This document shows positions 34,342 to 42,607 of a stretch of DNA of 64,000 nucleotides, piece by piece. Every line of letters begins with the position of its first letter. Position 1 is the first letter of the stretch. The notes below the pieces were generated by a model. That model made no database searches, was not told the origin of the DNA, and saw only the letters and a program-made list of their open reading frames with translations. The DNA comes from Brevibacterium sp. UMB1308A (lineage in GTDB: Bacteria; Actinomycetota; Actinomycetes; Actinomycetales; Brevibacteriaceae), in the NCBI RefSeq assembly GCF_030230605.1, contig NZ_JASPDO010000002.1:165114-229113 (forward strand), read 5' to 3'. The position numbers and the translations under genes are program-made.

Positions 34342-34684
34342 ACACGCGCAGAAAGTAACACGAGTGCGGAAAGCTGGGGTTGATGCGAAGGGGAAGCATA
34401 TCAACCCCGGCGAGCCTTTAACGTTCCGCGCAGCATTCGCCCCAACCGTCACGTCTGATAACACGCAGTTTCAGCAAACCACCACGGCTGATGCCACGTT
34501 CTACACGGACACGCTGGACGTGGATGTGGTCGCGTATGACGTGATCGAGTCCACGTACCCGGTTGCACAGTCGTGGAGGGTCACTGGGGTGAAACCGTGG
34601 GTGAACCCGTACACAGGACGTGAGAAAGGTTTAGAGATTCTCGTGGAGGTGACAACCCGTGCGGAAAGTAAACTACAGGGCTAA
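34328..34684 (+). CDS. head-tail stopper protein
   Basis: A 118-residue beta-rich protein (FRHAQKVTRVRKAGVDAKGK, DVDVVAYDVIESTYP, SWRVTGVKPWVNPYTGREKG). Size, order and strand pattern correspond to the head-closure/stopper protein. The GTG at 34328 is chosen over an upstream start at 34292 because the latter codes a shadow of the connector gene. Confidence 0.75.
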   Translation: MAGFRHAQKVTRVRKAGVDAKGKHINPGEPLTFRAAFAPTVTSDNTQFQQTTTADATFYTDTLDVDVVAYDVIESTYPVAQSWRVTGVKPWVNPYTGREKGLEILVEVTTRAESKLQG

Positions 34685-34994
34685 CCCGAAAGGCATGATC
34701 GAGTTAGCAACGTCACGGAAGGTGCAGAACGCTTGCCTGGAAGGTGCGCGTGTAGTGGAGTCGGCGGCCCGTAACATCCCGGTCACGGCCCAGGGGTCGG
34801 AGCTTGATAAGCGCGCTTACCGTGCTTCGTTCCGGACCGTCCCAGCGAAGATTGAGCTGGCAAGGTCGAGAAAGTCACCGGTTCGTGGTGGCGCTTTGGT
34901 GATAAATGATCATGAGCTGGAGCGGTATTTCGGCGGGTCGTCACGCACCCTGTATAAGGCGTTAGGCGCGTTGAATGGGGTGAAAATCGGATGA
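34659..34994 (+). CDS. neck protein (HK97 gp10-like)
   Basis: A 111-residue basic protein (YRANPKGMIELATSRKVQNA, AARNIPVTAQGSELDKRAYR). The pattern is that of HK97 gp10-like neck/tail-completion proteins. It overlaps the genes on both sides and lies in the canonical fourth position after the capsid gene. Confidence 0.82.
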   Translation: MRKVNYRANPKGMIELATSRKVQNACLEGARVVESAARNIPVTAQGSELDKRAYRASFRTVPAKIELARSRKSPVRGGALVINDHELERYFGGSSRTLYKALGALNGVKIG

Positions 34995-35362
34995 TGCACC
35001 CGGACGTGCAAGAAGCGGTCATGGAAGTGTGCGAGGGCTTAACTGGCCCTGAGCACGTGTATGCCCGGTTGCAAATGGATTTCGCGGAGAAGCTACCAGC
35101 TGTGCTTGTGATGGCTGAACAGAACGATGGTGACGTGTTAGCGGACCACCGCGTGAATTTCGAAGTGTACGGCGTTGATCTTCCCGCAACACGTGCGCTT
35201 GCGCGAGTGATCACGTCAACCCTGACTGACCGGCAACATGCCACCAGTGCGGGAATGCTTGACCCCGCACGGGTCGAGTCGCCACCAAAAGAACTACCGT
35301 ACCCCGACCCGAATGTTCAGCGGTACTCATTTACTCTCGTAATCCCTACGAGGGCCGTCTGA
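34991..35362 (+). CDS. tail terminator protein
   Basis: A 123-residue protein (DFAEKLPAVLVMAEQNDGD, FEVYGVDLPATRALARVITS, YPDPNVQRYSFTLVI) fitting the tail-terminator/tail-completion family that caps the tail tube at the neck. It starts by ATGA overlap and is followed by an intrinsic terminator before the tail-tube gene. Confidence 0.82.
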   Translation: MMHPDVQEAVMEVCEGLTGPEHVYARLQMDFAEKLPAVLVMAEQNDGDVLADHRVNFEVYGVDLPATRALARVITSTLTDRQHATSAGMLDPARVESPPKELPYPDPNVQRYSFTLVIPTRAV

Positions 35363-35396
35363 CGCGGGCGCATAACTGAATATTGGTAACCATCGA

Positions 35397-35417
35397 AACC
35401 CCCACCTGGGGGTTTTC
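35397..35417 (+). terminator. intrinsic terminator before tail-tube gene
   Basis: AACCCCC (35397-35403) pairs with GGGGGTT (35408-35414) with TTC after. Partial termination here could set the relative amounts of head and tail mRNA. Confidence 0.75.
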
Positions 35418-35439
35418 TTATTTCCACTGTGGAGGGGAA

Positions 35440-36090
35440 ATGGCAACTCTTGAAGAACTGAAAAAGGAAGCGCACGATCAGCGGTTGATCCGCAAGTTCA
35501 TGAACGGTGTCGCGATCATCGGTCCGTCTGACGCGGCTTTGCCAGCGTCGTGGGTGGGAGAGGACTCCCAGCCGGTCGCCCTGCCTGAGTCTTTTAGTGG
35601 GCTCGGCATCGTCGAAAAGGACTCCGGATACGAATTCGGTGTGGATTCCGACCAGGAAGAGGTCGAGGGCCACGGGTATGCATCACCGGTGCGTATCGAC
35701 ATTACGAAAACAACTCGCACCGTCCAGATGGTGTGCTTGGAGACTCGGAAGAGTGTTCTGGAGCAGTACTACGGTGTCGACATGTCCGGGGTGAAACCGG
35801 CGACGAACGGCGAAATTGTTTTCAACGAGCCAGAAACCCTGTCGCGCCCGTATGCCCGACTGGTCATCGTCGGCTCGGATGGTGTGGGCGCGGACCAGTG
35901 GTTCTGGGCCAAGATCATGCCACGGGCTCAGGTTACTGAGGTGGAGGCACAGACCTGGAACAACGACGCTTCCAGTTACGGCATGACATTTACCGCGTTC
36001 CCTGACCCTGAACTGGGCTACTCGGTGCAGAACATTATTTTTGGTCCGGCTGCGAAGAAGCACGCGAAGGCTCTGGGCTTCTCGGCCTAA
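35440..36090 (+). CDS. major tail tube protein
   Basis: A 216-residue protein, isolated by a terminator upstream and a strong hairpin downstream, as expected for a highly expressed structural gene. Beta-rich segments (RKFMNGVAIIGPSDAALP, TVQMVCLETRKSVLEQYYG, ASSYGMTFTAFPDPELGYS) match actinophage major tail subunits. GGAGGGG precedes ATG 35440; an in-frame start at 35383 lies before the ribosome site. Confidence 0.88.
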   Translation: MATLEELKKEAHDQRLIRKFMNGVAIIGPSDAALPASWVGEDSQPVALPESFSGLGIVEKDSGYEFGVDSDQEEVEGHGYASPVRIDITKTTRTVQMVCLETRKSVLEQYYGVDMSGVKPATNGEIVFNEPETLSRPYARLVIVGSDGVGADQWFWAKIMPRAQVTEVEAQTWNNDASSYGMTFTAFPDPELGYSVQNIIFGPAAKKHAKALGFSA

Positions 36091-36092
36091 TT

Positions 36093-36139
36093 GTGACGGC
36101 GGTGGCGGGCCCGGCCAGGTGGCCTGTCGCCGTCGCCAC
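36093..36139 (+). promoter_or_regulatory. long GC-rich hairpin after tail-tube gene
   Basis: The 19-nt arms 36093-36111 and 36121-36139 pair at 18 positions (three G-U included in RNA) around a 9-nt loop. No T-run follows. It may protect the tail-tube mRNA 3' end or pause transcription. Confidence 0.65.
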
Positions 36140-36171
36140 TTATCCCACCTGGCATGGAGAAAGGGGCAGGA

Positions 36172-36303
36172 ATGCCAACTTTTGAGGCCCGCAAAGGGAA
36201 CTTCACGGTCACCACAACGTCTGCGGTTGAAGCAGAGAACCTGCGTGGCCACGGGTACGAAGTAACGAAGAAATCAGAACCAGCACCGGCAAAGAAGAAG
36301 TAA
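36172..36303 (+). CDS. 43-residue protein after tail-tube gene
   Basis: A 43-residue peptide (MPTFEARKGNFTVTTTSAVE, then ENLRGHGYEVTKK and a Lys-rich end). GGGGCAGGA precedes the ATG. Like the 45-residue gene after the capsid gene, it carries a GYE/GYEP element and a Lys-rich tail and follows a major structural gene. Possibly an accessory subunit of the tail tube. Confidence 0.6.
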   Translation: MPTFEARKGNFTVTTTSAVEAENLRGHGYEVTKKSEPAPAKKK

Positions 36304-36318
36304 GAAAAGGAACCTGGC

Positions 36319-36666
36319 ATGTCTAAAGAAATGCGCTTTAACCTCGACAACCTTGAAATCGCCTCGGACGCGAAGCCACAACGTTTCACCTTGAAGGGTA
36401 AAGAGTTCCAGACAGTGGACCTGTCCGAGCTGGAATGGGGCGCCTTCGAGGAGGCGTGGGGTATTTACACGCAGACGGAAAATCCCCGCCCGGTCATTAA
36501 CATGCTCCTGGGGCCCGACGCTAAACGCTTCTGGGCCGTCAAACCATCACTTTTCCAAGTCATGGGTCTGATAAAGGAACTCGAACCGGTTATCAAGTCT
36601 GTGTTTGGTGACCCGGGGGAATACAACGGCTCCGTAACCTCCTGGGCAGGTACCGCAAAGAACTAA
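36319..36666 (+). CDS. tail assembly chaperone (gpG-like)
   Basis: A 115-residue chaperone for tape-measure and tube assembly. It is in the canonical position between tube and tape measure and ends with a slippery GGGGGAA at 36615-36621, where some ribosomes shift -1 to make the longer form. Conserved features: MRFNLDNLEIA start, FTLKGKEFQTVDLSELEW. Confidence 0.85.
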   Translation: MSKEMRFNLDNLEIASDAKPQRFTLKGKEFQTVDLSELEWGAFEEAWGIYTQTENPRPVINMLLGPDAKRFWAVKPSLFQVMGLIKELEPVIKSVFGDPGEYNGSVTSWAGTAKN

Positions 36667-37100
36667 GAGCCGATGTCCAGCAGGTTTACGGGGTCGATCT
36701 CCACGCCATTGTGAGGGCCCGCCGGGTCGTGTACGCGCTTGACCTGATCGACGGGTTACCGTCCGCGTCGCGATTCCGGCAGGCCCTCCTCAGTGATGAG
36801 CAGGTGGCCGAGCAGATTATTCAGGCTCAAGACGAGGCTGAGTCTCGGGGTGACTCGCAGGAGTCATGGCGGTTGCAGGTCAGAGAAAACACGCCCGAGG
36901 TTATTCTGCTCACCCACGTGCTACAAGCACTAGACGACATTTCAGGTCTTGTGCTCGCTCAAGCGTCACAAGGCAAAAAGAAACACAAACCGCGCCCACT
37001 ACCAGTACCACGCACAGCCGTGGACACGGTGCGGGAGCGCAAAACCAAGGAGAAGGCGCAAGAAATCGCGTCAATTTTCCTTCCACACGAAACCCAATAG
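36319..37100 (+). CDS. tail assembly chaperone gpG-T, -1 frameshift product
   Basis: The long form, made by a programmed -1 shift at GGGGGAA (36615-36621). In frame zero the codons are CCG GGG GAA; after slipping, GGA ATA CAA follow. The shifted reading continues LGRYRKELRADVQQVYGVDL and joins the downstream frame LIDGLPSASRFRQALLS to the stop at 37100 without a break. That downstream sequence is the usual gpT-like domain. The downstream frame has no ribosome site before any start codon, supporting expression only by frameshift. Confidence 0.82.
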
Positions 37101-37115
37101 AGAGGGCATGATCTT

Positions 37116-40100
37116 ATGGCTACACCTATCGCAACCGCAGCCGTGCAGATCGTGCCCTCTTTTAAGGGCTTACACCAGTCCACGGCGAAAGCCATTGGCG
37201 GGGTTGAGGCTGAGTTCAAAAAGTCCGGCGGGCAGTCCGGTTCAATTTTCAGCAAGGCCCTTAAGGGCGTCGCCGGGGCTGGTGTCGTCGCAGCCGGTGG
37301 TGCCATTGCGACGGGCTTCGGCATGGCTGTGGCCAAAGGCTTCTCACGACTTAATGCCATTGACCAGGCTGAGAAGAAACTGCAAGGACTCGGCCACTCC
37401 ACGCAGGCCGTCGAAGGAATCATGAAGAATGCTTTGGCCAGCGTGAAGGGCACGGCCTTCGGTCTTGATGAGGCCGCGAACGTTTCCGCGTCCCTGGTTG
37501 CGTCTGGGATTAAACCGGGCCAGGAGCTAGAAAAGACGCTTAAGACAGTAGCCGACTCTGCCACCATCGCCGGTATCGGCATGGAGGACATGGGGGCGAT
37601 CTTCGGTAAAGTCGCCGCCACGGGGAAACTCCAGGGTGACGAGCTCAACCAGCTGTCCGAGCGGGGAATCCCGGCCCTCCAGCTTTTGTCGAAGCATTTG
37701 GGTGTCACAACGGACCAGGTCCGAAAAATGGTGTCCAAAGGCCAGGTGGACTTTAAGACTTTCTCGGAGGCGATGAACTCCGGCGTGGGTGGCGCCGCCC
37801 AGAAGTCCGGTGAAACTTTCATGGGTGCGTGGAAGAACGTTCAGGCGGCGCTCGGACGTATTGGCGCTACCCTCCTTGAGCCGATTTTCAATGCGCTTAA
37901 AGACAGCTTCAACGTCCTCACTCCGGCGCTTGATGAAATGCAGAAGGCAATGGAGCCGTTCGCAGCGGCGTTTGCGGAGTTGGTGGCGGGTGTCATGCCG
38001 ATTGCTATAGCCACATTCAAGGGGCTCGTTGCCGTGCTTGTATCGCTTGTCACATGGCTATCAAAGAACATGTGGCTAGTAAAGACGCTGGCAGGCCTAG
38101 TTGCTTTTGCGGCAGCCGCGTATGCGGGTTGGGTGATCGGCGCGAAGCTCTTGGTTGCTGTGCAGACCATACAAATGCTCATTGGGTACAAGATGCTGAC
38201 CTTGACGAAGTTGCAAGCGTTGGCAACTGGGTTGTGGGCCAAAGCTCAGGCAGGGTTGAATGCCATGCTGTCAGCTAACCCTATTGGCGCGGTGATCGTG
38301 GCGATTATTGCGCTCATAGCTATTTTCGTTGTCGCGTACAAGAAGGTAGGTTGGTTCCGTAACGCGGTGAACGCCGCATGGGCTGGCATTAAATTCGCCG
38401 TGGGCGCGGTCGTGACGTGGTTCCAGACGTTCGTGTGGCCCGCGTTGCAGAGAGTGTGGGCGTGGATTGCCCAGGGCGCGGTATGGCTGTGGCGCAATGT
38501 GATGGTGCCCGCCTGGAACGGGATTAAGGCCACAGTGTTTGCTGTGGTTGGTTGGTTCCAAACGACGATGTTGCCGTTCATTCAGGCGACATTTAAAGCC
38601 GTGGGCGCGGTGTTCAACTGGCTGTGGGCGTGGGTAGTACGCCCTATTTTCGGGTTCATTAAAGCCTACATTCAGGTGTGGTGGGCTTCCGTGAAAGTCG
38701 TGTTTAACGCGCTGGTCTGGTTCTTCCGCAACGTCCTGGGGCCGGTATTCAAATGGCTGTGGTCGGTCATCAGTGCGGTACTGTCCTTGGCGAAAGCGAT
38801 GTTCATTCAGTGGGTGAACCACGCGAAAGCGACATTTAGTGTCCTCGTGAACTTCGTGAAAACGGTTCTTGGTCCGGTTTTCCAATGGTTGTGGACGTGG
38901 ATTATACGACCAGTTTTCAATTTCATTAAGGCCTACATTCAGGTGTGGTGGCTTGGGGTCCGGTTGGTCTTCCAGGCTGTCGTGAACTTCGTGAAACGTG
39001 CCCTAGGGCCCGCGTTCCTGTGGCTGTGGCGTAATGTCATCGTGCCAGCATGGAACGGAATCAAAGCCGTTATTTCCGGGGTGTGGAACTTTATCCGGGA
39101 TCGGGTTTTCAACCCGCTTGCCCATGCGGTGAGGCACACGCTACCGGCAGCGTTCCGGGCTGGGCGTGATGCTATCGGTCAGGCATGGGAAGGGCTCAAA
39201 AACATCGCGAAGAAGCCCGTCGAGTTCGTGGTGAACACGGTCATCAACCGGGGCCTGGTAGACAACTTCAACAAGATCGCGGGCGTTTTCGGGTCGAAGA
39301 AGATACCGCAGGTGAGCTTGCCTAAAGGCTTCGCTACTGGTGGGCGTATCCCCGGATGGTCGCCGACGGCTACAGCGGACAATGTGCCGATCTGGGCGAC
39401 AGCAGGCGAGTTCATGGTGCGCCGGAAGAGCGCGGACCGACTGCGACGAAATCACCCGGGAGCATTAGAGCACATCAACCGGCACGGGACCCTCCCGATC
39501 ATGGGGTACAAGTCCGGTGGCGATATTGTGGCACTTGGTCACGCACTCCAGAAGCTGGGTGTGCGTGTCAGTGAGCACCCGGCGTTCGGTGGGGTTCACC
39601 CGGTTCACGCGAAGAATTCCTGGCACTACAGGAACGGTGCGCTTGACTTGAATTATGGTCCCGGTGGGACGAATGCCGTAGAGACAGCATTCTTTGACCA
39701 GCTGGCGCCTATCCTCCACAACCTCGGCTGGGGCGTGATCTGGCGGTACACGGGACACTATGGACACGCGCACGTGGACCTCGGCAACAGGTCCTTAGGT
39801 TCATTCAACCGGCATGCACCAGCAGGCGCAATAGCTGGCGGTTTGCAGAAAGCCCTGGAAGGAATCAAGGGGGCCGGGCAGGCCATCGGCAATGCTTTCG
39901 TGGACCTCAACCCTTTCACGAAGCTCAAGAACCTCATTAAGAACGGTCTGGCGAAGATTGGCGACAGCCCGTTCGTGTCCCTGGTCGCCTCAGCGGGGAA
40001 CAAACTCGTCACGTCGGCCCTGGATTGGATGCGCTCCCGTGTCCCAGTTGGTGGGGACCAGGGGGCACCGCCGGATAGTGTCGCGCCAAGCGGTAAGGGT

Positions 40101-40727
40101 ATTGAGCGGTGGAGGCCTCTTGTTCGGCAGGCCCTCCAGTTCACCGGAATTGGTGGCGGTCAGGCCGATGAAGATAGGTGGCTCAGGCAGATTAAGACCG
40201 AGTCGGGTGGTAACCCGCGCCTCGTCCAGTCCTCGGCGCTACGGGATATTAATGTTCGTCGTGGTGACCCGGCGCGTGGTCTTGTGCAGGTCCCTGGGGT
40301 GACATGGACGGATTTCGGCGGCGGAATGGGTCCGTTCTTCCCGAATGTGTACGACCCGTTGAAGAATCTGATTGTGGGTATGCGTGCCGCGTCGCGTCAG
40401 CACCGGCGGAAGAGCTATCACGGCATGTCCGGCTGGCGGTCTGTCGTCGGGTGGGGCCATGGGTATGCCGACGGTGGGACGATCACGAAATACGACACTG
40501 GCGGGTGGCTACCACCAGGCCTGACAACCACGATCAACCAGACGGGCAAGCCGGAGGCTGTGTTCACGCAAGACCAGTTCCAGCACATTAAAGCCGCCGC
40601 GCTTCACGGTTCCCCTATGAGCATCACCATTAACGGGGTTCATGTCGATAATGCCGAGGAAGTGGCGCGGGCCGTGCGATTCGAGCTAATCCGACAGGGG
40701 CGTGGAGGACGTTATGCGACCGCATGA
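37116..40727 (+). CDS. tape measure protein with two muralytic domains
   Basis: The 1203-residue ruler that sets tail length. The N-terminal third is helical; residues 330-700 hold Trp-rich hydrophobic repeats (for example FIKAYIQVWW twice). Two peptidoglycan domains follow: an M15-like metallopeptidase (NSWHYRNGALDLNYG near 835 and GHAHVD near 884 give His/Asp and HxH ligands) and an SLT-type lytic transglycosylase (KTESGGNP near 1028, RGLVQVPG near 1055, YDPLKNLIVGM). These would open the wall during DNA entry. It begins 15 bp after the chaperone gene. Confidence 0.93.
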   Translation: MATPIATAAVQIVPSFKGLHQSTAKAIGGVEAEFKKSGGQSGSIFSKALKGVAGAGVVAAGGAIATGFGMAVAKGFSRLNAIDQAEKKLQGLGHSTQAVEGIMKNALASVKGTAFGLDEAANVSASLVASGIKPGQELEKTLKTVADSATIAGIGMEDMGAIFGKVAATGKLQGDELNQLSERGIPALQLLSKHLGVTTDQVRKMVSKGQVDFKTFSEAMNSGVGGAAQKSGETFMGAWKNVQAALGRIGATLLEPIFNALKDSFNVLTPALDEMQKAMEPFAAAFAELVAGVMPIAIATFKGLVAVLVSLVTWLSKNMWLVKTLAGLVAFAAAAYAGWVIGAKLLVAVQTIQMLIGYKMLTLTKLQALATGLWAKAQAGLNAMLSANPIGAVIVAIIALIAIFVVAYKKVGWFRNAVNAAWAGIKFAVGAVVTWFQTFVWPALQRVWAWIAQGAVWLWRNVMVPAWNGIKATVFAVVGWFQTTMLPFIQATFKAVGAVFNWLWAWVVRPIFGFIKAYIQVWWASVKVVFNALVWFFRNVLGPVFKWLWSVISAVLSLAKAMFIQWVNHAKATFSVLVNFVKTVLGPVFQWLWTWIIRPVFNFIKAYIQVWWLGVRLVFQAVVNFVKRALGPAFLWLWRNVIVPAWNGIKAVISGVWNFIRDRVFNPLAHAVRHTLPAAFRAGRDAIGQAWEGLKNIAKKPVEFVVNTVINRGLVDNFNKIAGVFGSKKIPQVSLPKGFATGGRIPGWSPTATADNVPIWATAGEFMVRRKSADRLRRNHPGALEHINRHGTLPIMGYKSGGDIVALGHALQKLGVRVSEHPAFGGVHPVHAKNSWHYRNGALDLNYGPGGTNAVETAFFDQLAPILHNLGWGVIWRYTGHYGHAHVDLGNRSLGSFNRHAPAGAIAGGLQKALEGIKGAGQAIGNAFVDLNPFTKLKNLIKNGLAKIGDSPFVSLVASAGNKLVTSALDWMRSRVPVGGDQGAPPDSVAPSGKGIERWRPLVRQALQFTGIGGGQADEDRWLRQIKTESGGNPRLVQSSALRDINVRRGDPARGLVQVPGVTWTDFGGGMGPFFPNVYDPLKNLIVGMRAASRQHRRKSYHGMSGWRSVVGWGHGYADGGTITKYDTGGWLPPGLTTTINQTGKPEAVFTQDQFQHIKAAALHGSPMSITINGVHVDNAEEVARAVRFELIRQGRGGRYATA

Positions 40728-41571
40728 TTTTGAGGTAGGTGGTATTCGTCTTGGGTACCATGAGCCGGTTGTTGTTGAGACGGTTGATTTCGGGGACCTT
40801 GATTTCAGGACGCAGGACGTTACTCACCCGCGTGATGACAGGGTGCTGTTTGGGCGTGATTACCTCACCCCACCAGTGTGGACGCTGAGCCTTGCGACTA
40901 ATCCGGCGACTTTCGCGGGCGGGTTGGATTCCATGGCCAAGGTGGAGGGCGTGTGGGCGAATGCTGCCAGGAAGTCGCCCGGCTGGTACACGTGGCTGAG
41001 GTATGAGCGGGCCGGTGAGGTGAGGCGCGTCCCTGGTCGCCCCAGGAAGTTTTCCCGATCACACACGAAAACTTTCCGGCATGGTGTCATAAAGGCGACA
41101 GCGGAATTTCAAAGGCTGGACACGAAAACCTATGGTGACGAGTCCCAGTCAGTGCGGTTGACGACCGTTCCCGGGAGTGTCGGCGGGTACACGTTCCCAA
41201 TTATTTTCCCGTGGGGGACGAAAAAAACTGGCGGACTCAGGCAGGGGTCTGTAGTCGTGGAGGGGACTACCTCAACCCCAGCAACGGTGGTTATTCATGG
41301 TCCGGTGAAGTCACCAGTGGTGACGGGGCCGGGATGGCGGTTGTCTTTCCCGAAGCTCACTTTGGCCTATGACCAGCAAATAACGGTTGATCCGCGCTCC
41401 CAGTCGGTGAGGCGTGGCGACGGGGCTTCCATGGTCGGGTATATGGGCAAGTTTTATTTTGACCAGTTGGTGATGAAACCGGGGACGCAGGAGATCACGT
41501 TTTCCGGAGTTGATGATTCTGGCACGGGGTGGGCGCGAGTGTCTTGGTTCCCGGCTTATCAAGGAATGTGA
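40714..41571 (+). CDS. distal tail protein (Dit-like)
   Basis: A 285-residue beta-rich protein directly after the tape measure, where Dit, the ring that joins tube to tip, is expected. Segments (VETVDFGDLDFRTQDVT, SPGWYTWLRYERAGEVRRV, GYTFPIIFPWGTK) fit the phage tail family common in actinophages. ATG 40714 follows GTGGAGGA and overlaps the tape measure stop. Confidence 0.82.
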   Translation: MRPHDFEVGGIRLGYHEPVVVETVDFGDLDFRTQDVTHPRDDRVLFGRDYLTPPVWTLSLATNPATFAGGLDSMAKVEGVWANAARKSPGWYTWLRYERAGEVRRVPGRPRKFSRSHTKTFRHGVIKATAEFQRLDTKTYGDESQSVRLTTVPGSVGGYTFPIIFPWGTKKTGGLRQGSVVVEGTTSTPATVVIHGPVKSPVVTGPGWRLSFPKLTLAYDQQITVDPRSQSVRRGDGASMVGYMGKFYFDQLVMKPGTQEITFSGVDDSGTGWARVSWFPAYQGM

Positions 41572-41581
41572 GGGGTAAGTT

Positions 41582-42607
41582 ATGGCGTTAGTTGGTGTCC
41601 CGTGGGCTATTGGTGGTGGCGCAGATAACCCGGTAGAGGGTGCGCGCATGTCGACGTTTGGCGCGACTGGTGGGGCGCGTGGCGTTCTGGGTGCCACGGA
41701 TATGCGAGTGACTGCGTTGCCTGTGCCTGGTACGGCGGTGAGAGTCCACATGGGTGGTGGGGTGACCCCGAATGATTATTTGCCCGCACCGGCTTACGGG
41801 TCGCAGTCCTATGTGGTGCGTGAAGAGTCGTCGACTGATGTGCCGGTTCCGGCTACGGGGTCTGCCGGTGGCGCGACAAGGTACCTGATTGTGCGCATCA
41901 CTGACCCGCAGTATGGCGGGCAGGCACCGTCGAACGTGGAGGACGGCCCATACAATGATTACGCCTTAGTGTCGAAGCTCACCGGCCTCGGATACCCGTT
42001 TATCCCGCTAGCGAAGATCACCCAGCCCGCCTCTACGGGCACGATCACGAACAGCATGATCACGGACATTCGGGAAGTTGCTAACCCTCGGGTAGAAGAC
42101 CATGTCATCGCACGGCCAGTCGTACAGCAGGCCATTCAGGACTGGTCCCACGTGCTCCGGCAGAAGAGGAAAGGGACGGGAGTCCTCAGAGGTGAGCAGT
42201 TCCCAGACCGCGTACACGGAGGCGGTTTCAAGATCAAAGCCCCAGAGTGGGCGACACGAATGATCATTGAATGCTACCTGACAGGAGTCCGGTACTCCGG
42301 GAAATCATCGTGGGGCGGGTGGTATATCGCCCACGAAGCCGCCGACGGGTCAGGGGAGCCACACTGGTCCCAAGATTTCGGGTGGGACGTGCTGGAAAAT
42401 AACACCATTTATAAGACGAACTGGATCATGTCAGAGAACTTGTATGTGTGGCCTGACGAACGAGGCAAAGAAATACAATTCGACGTCCGCGCTTTTGTCG
42501 ACCTAGCAAGCACCGCACAAACCGGGCAGGTGTCTCTCGATAACCGATCGGGAATCACATTCAAGTGCCGATTCCTGGAAATTGCTGACGCGCCCCTGGA
42601 GTCTTAA
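41582..42607 (+). CDS. minor tail protein, probable tip or receptor-binding component
   Basis: A 341-residue protein with a Gly-rich N-terminus (GGGADNPVEGARMSTFGATG), a middle part typical of actinophage minor tail proteins (RYLIVRITDPQYGGQAPSN, FIPLAKITQPASTGTITN) and a beta-sandwich-like C-terminus. It lies between Dit and the tail-tip protein. Receptor binding is possible but not evident from sequence. Confidence 0.72.
   Translation: MALVGVPWAIGGGADNPVEGARMSTFGATGGARGVLGATDMRVTALPVPGTAVRVHMGGGVTPNDYLPAPAYGSQSYVVREESSTDVPVPATGSAGGATRYLIVRITDPQYGGQAPSNVEDGPYNDYALVSKLTGLGYPFIPLAKITQPASTGTITNSMITDIREVANPRVEDHVIARPVVQQAIQDWSHVLRQKRKGTGVLRGEQFPDRVHGGGFKIKAPEWATRMIIECYLTGVRYSGKSSWGGWYIAHEAADGSGEPHWSQDFGWDVLENNTIYKTNWIMSENLYVWPDERGKEIQFDVRAFVDLASTAQTGQVSLDNRSGITFKCRFLEIADAPLES

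Noticed and set aside
38640..38970. DNA repeats in the tape measure gene as a mobile repeat
   Set aside because: They encode repeated Trp-rich segments in frame and are explained by tape-measure repeat evolution.
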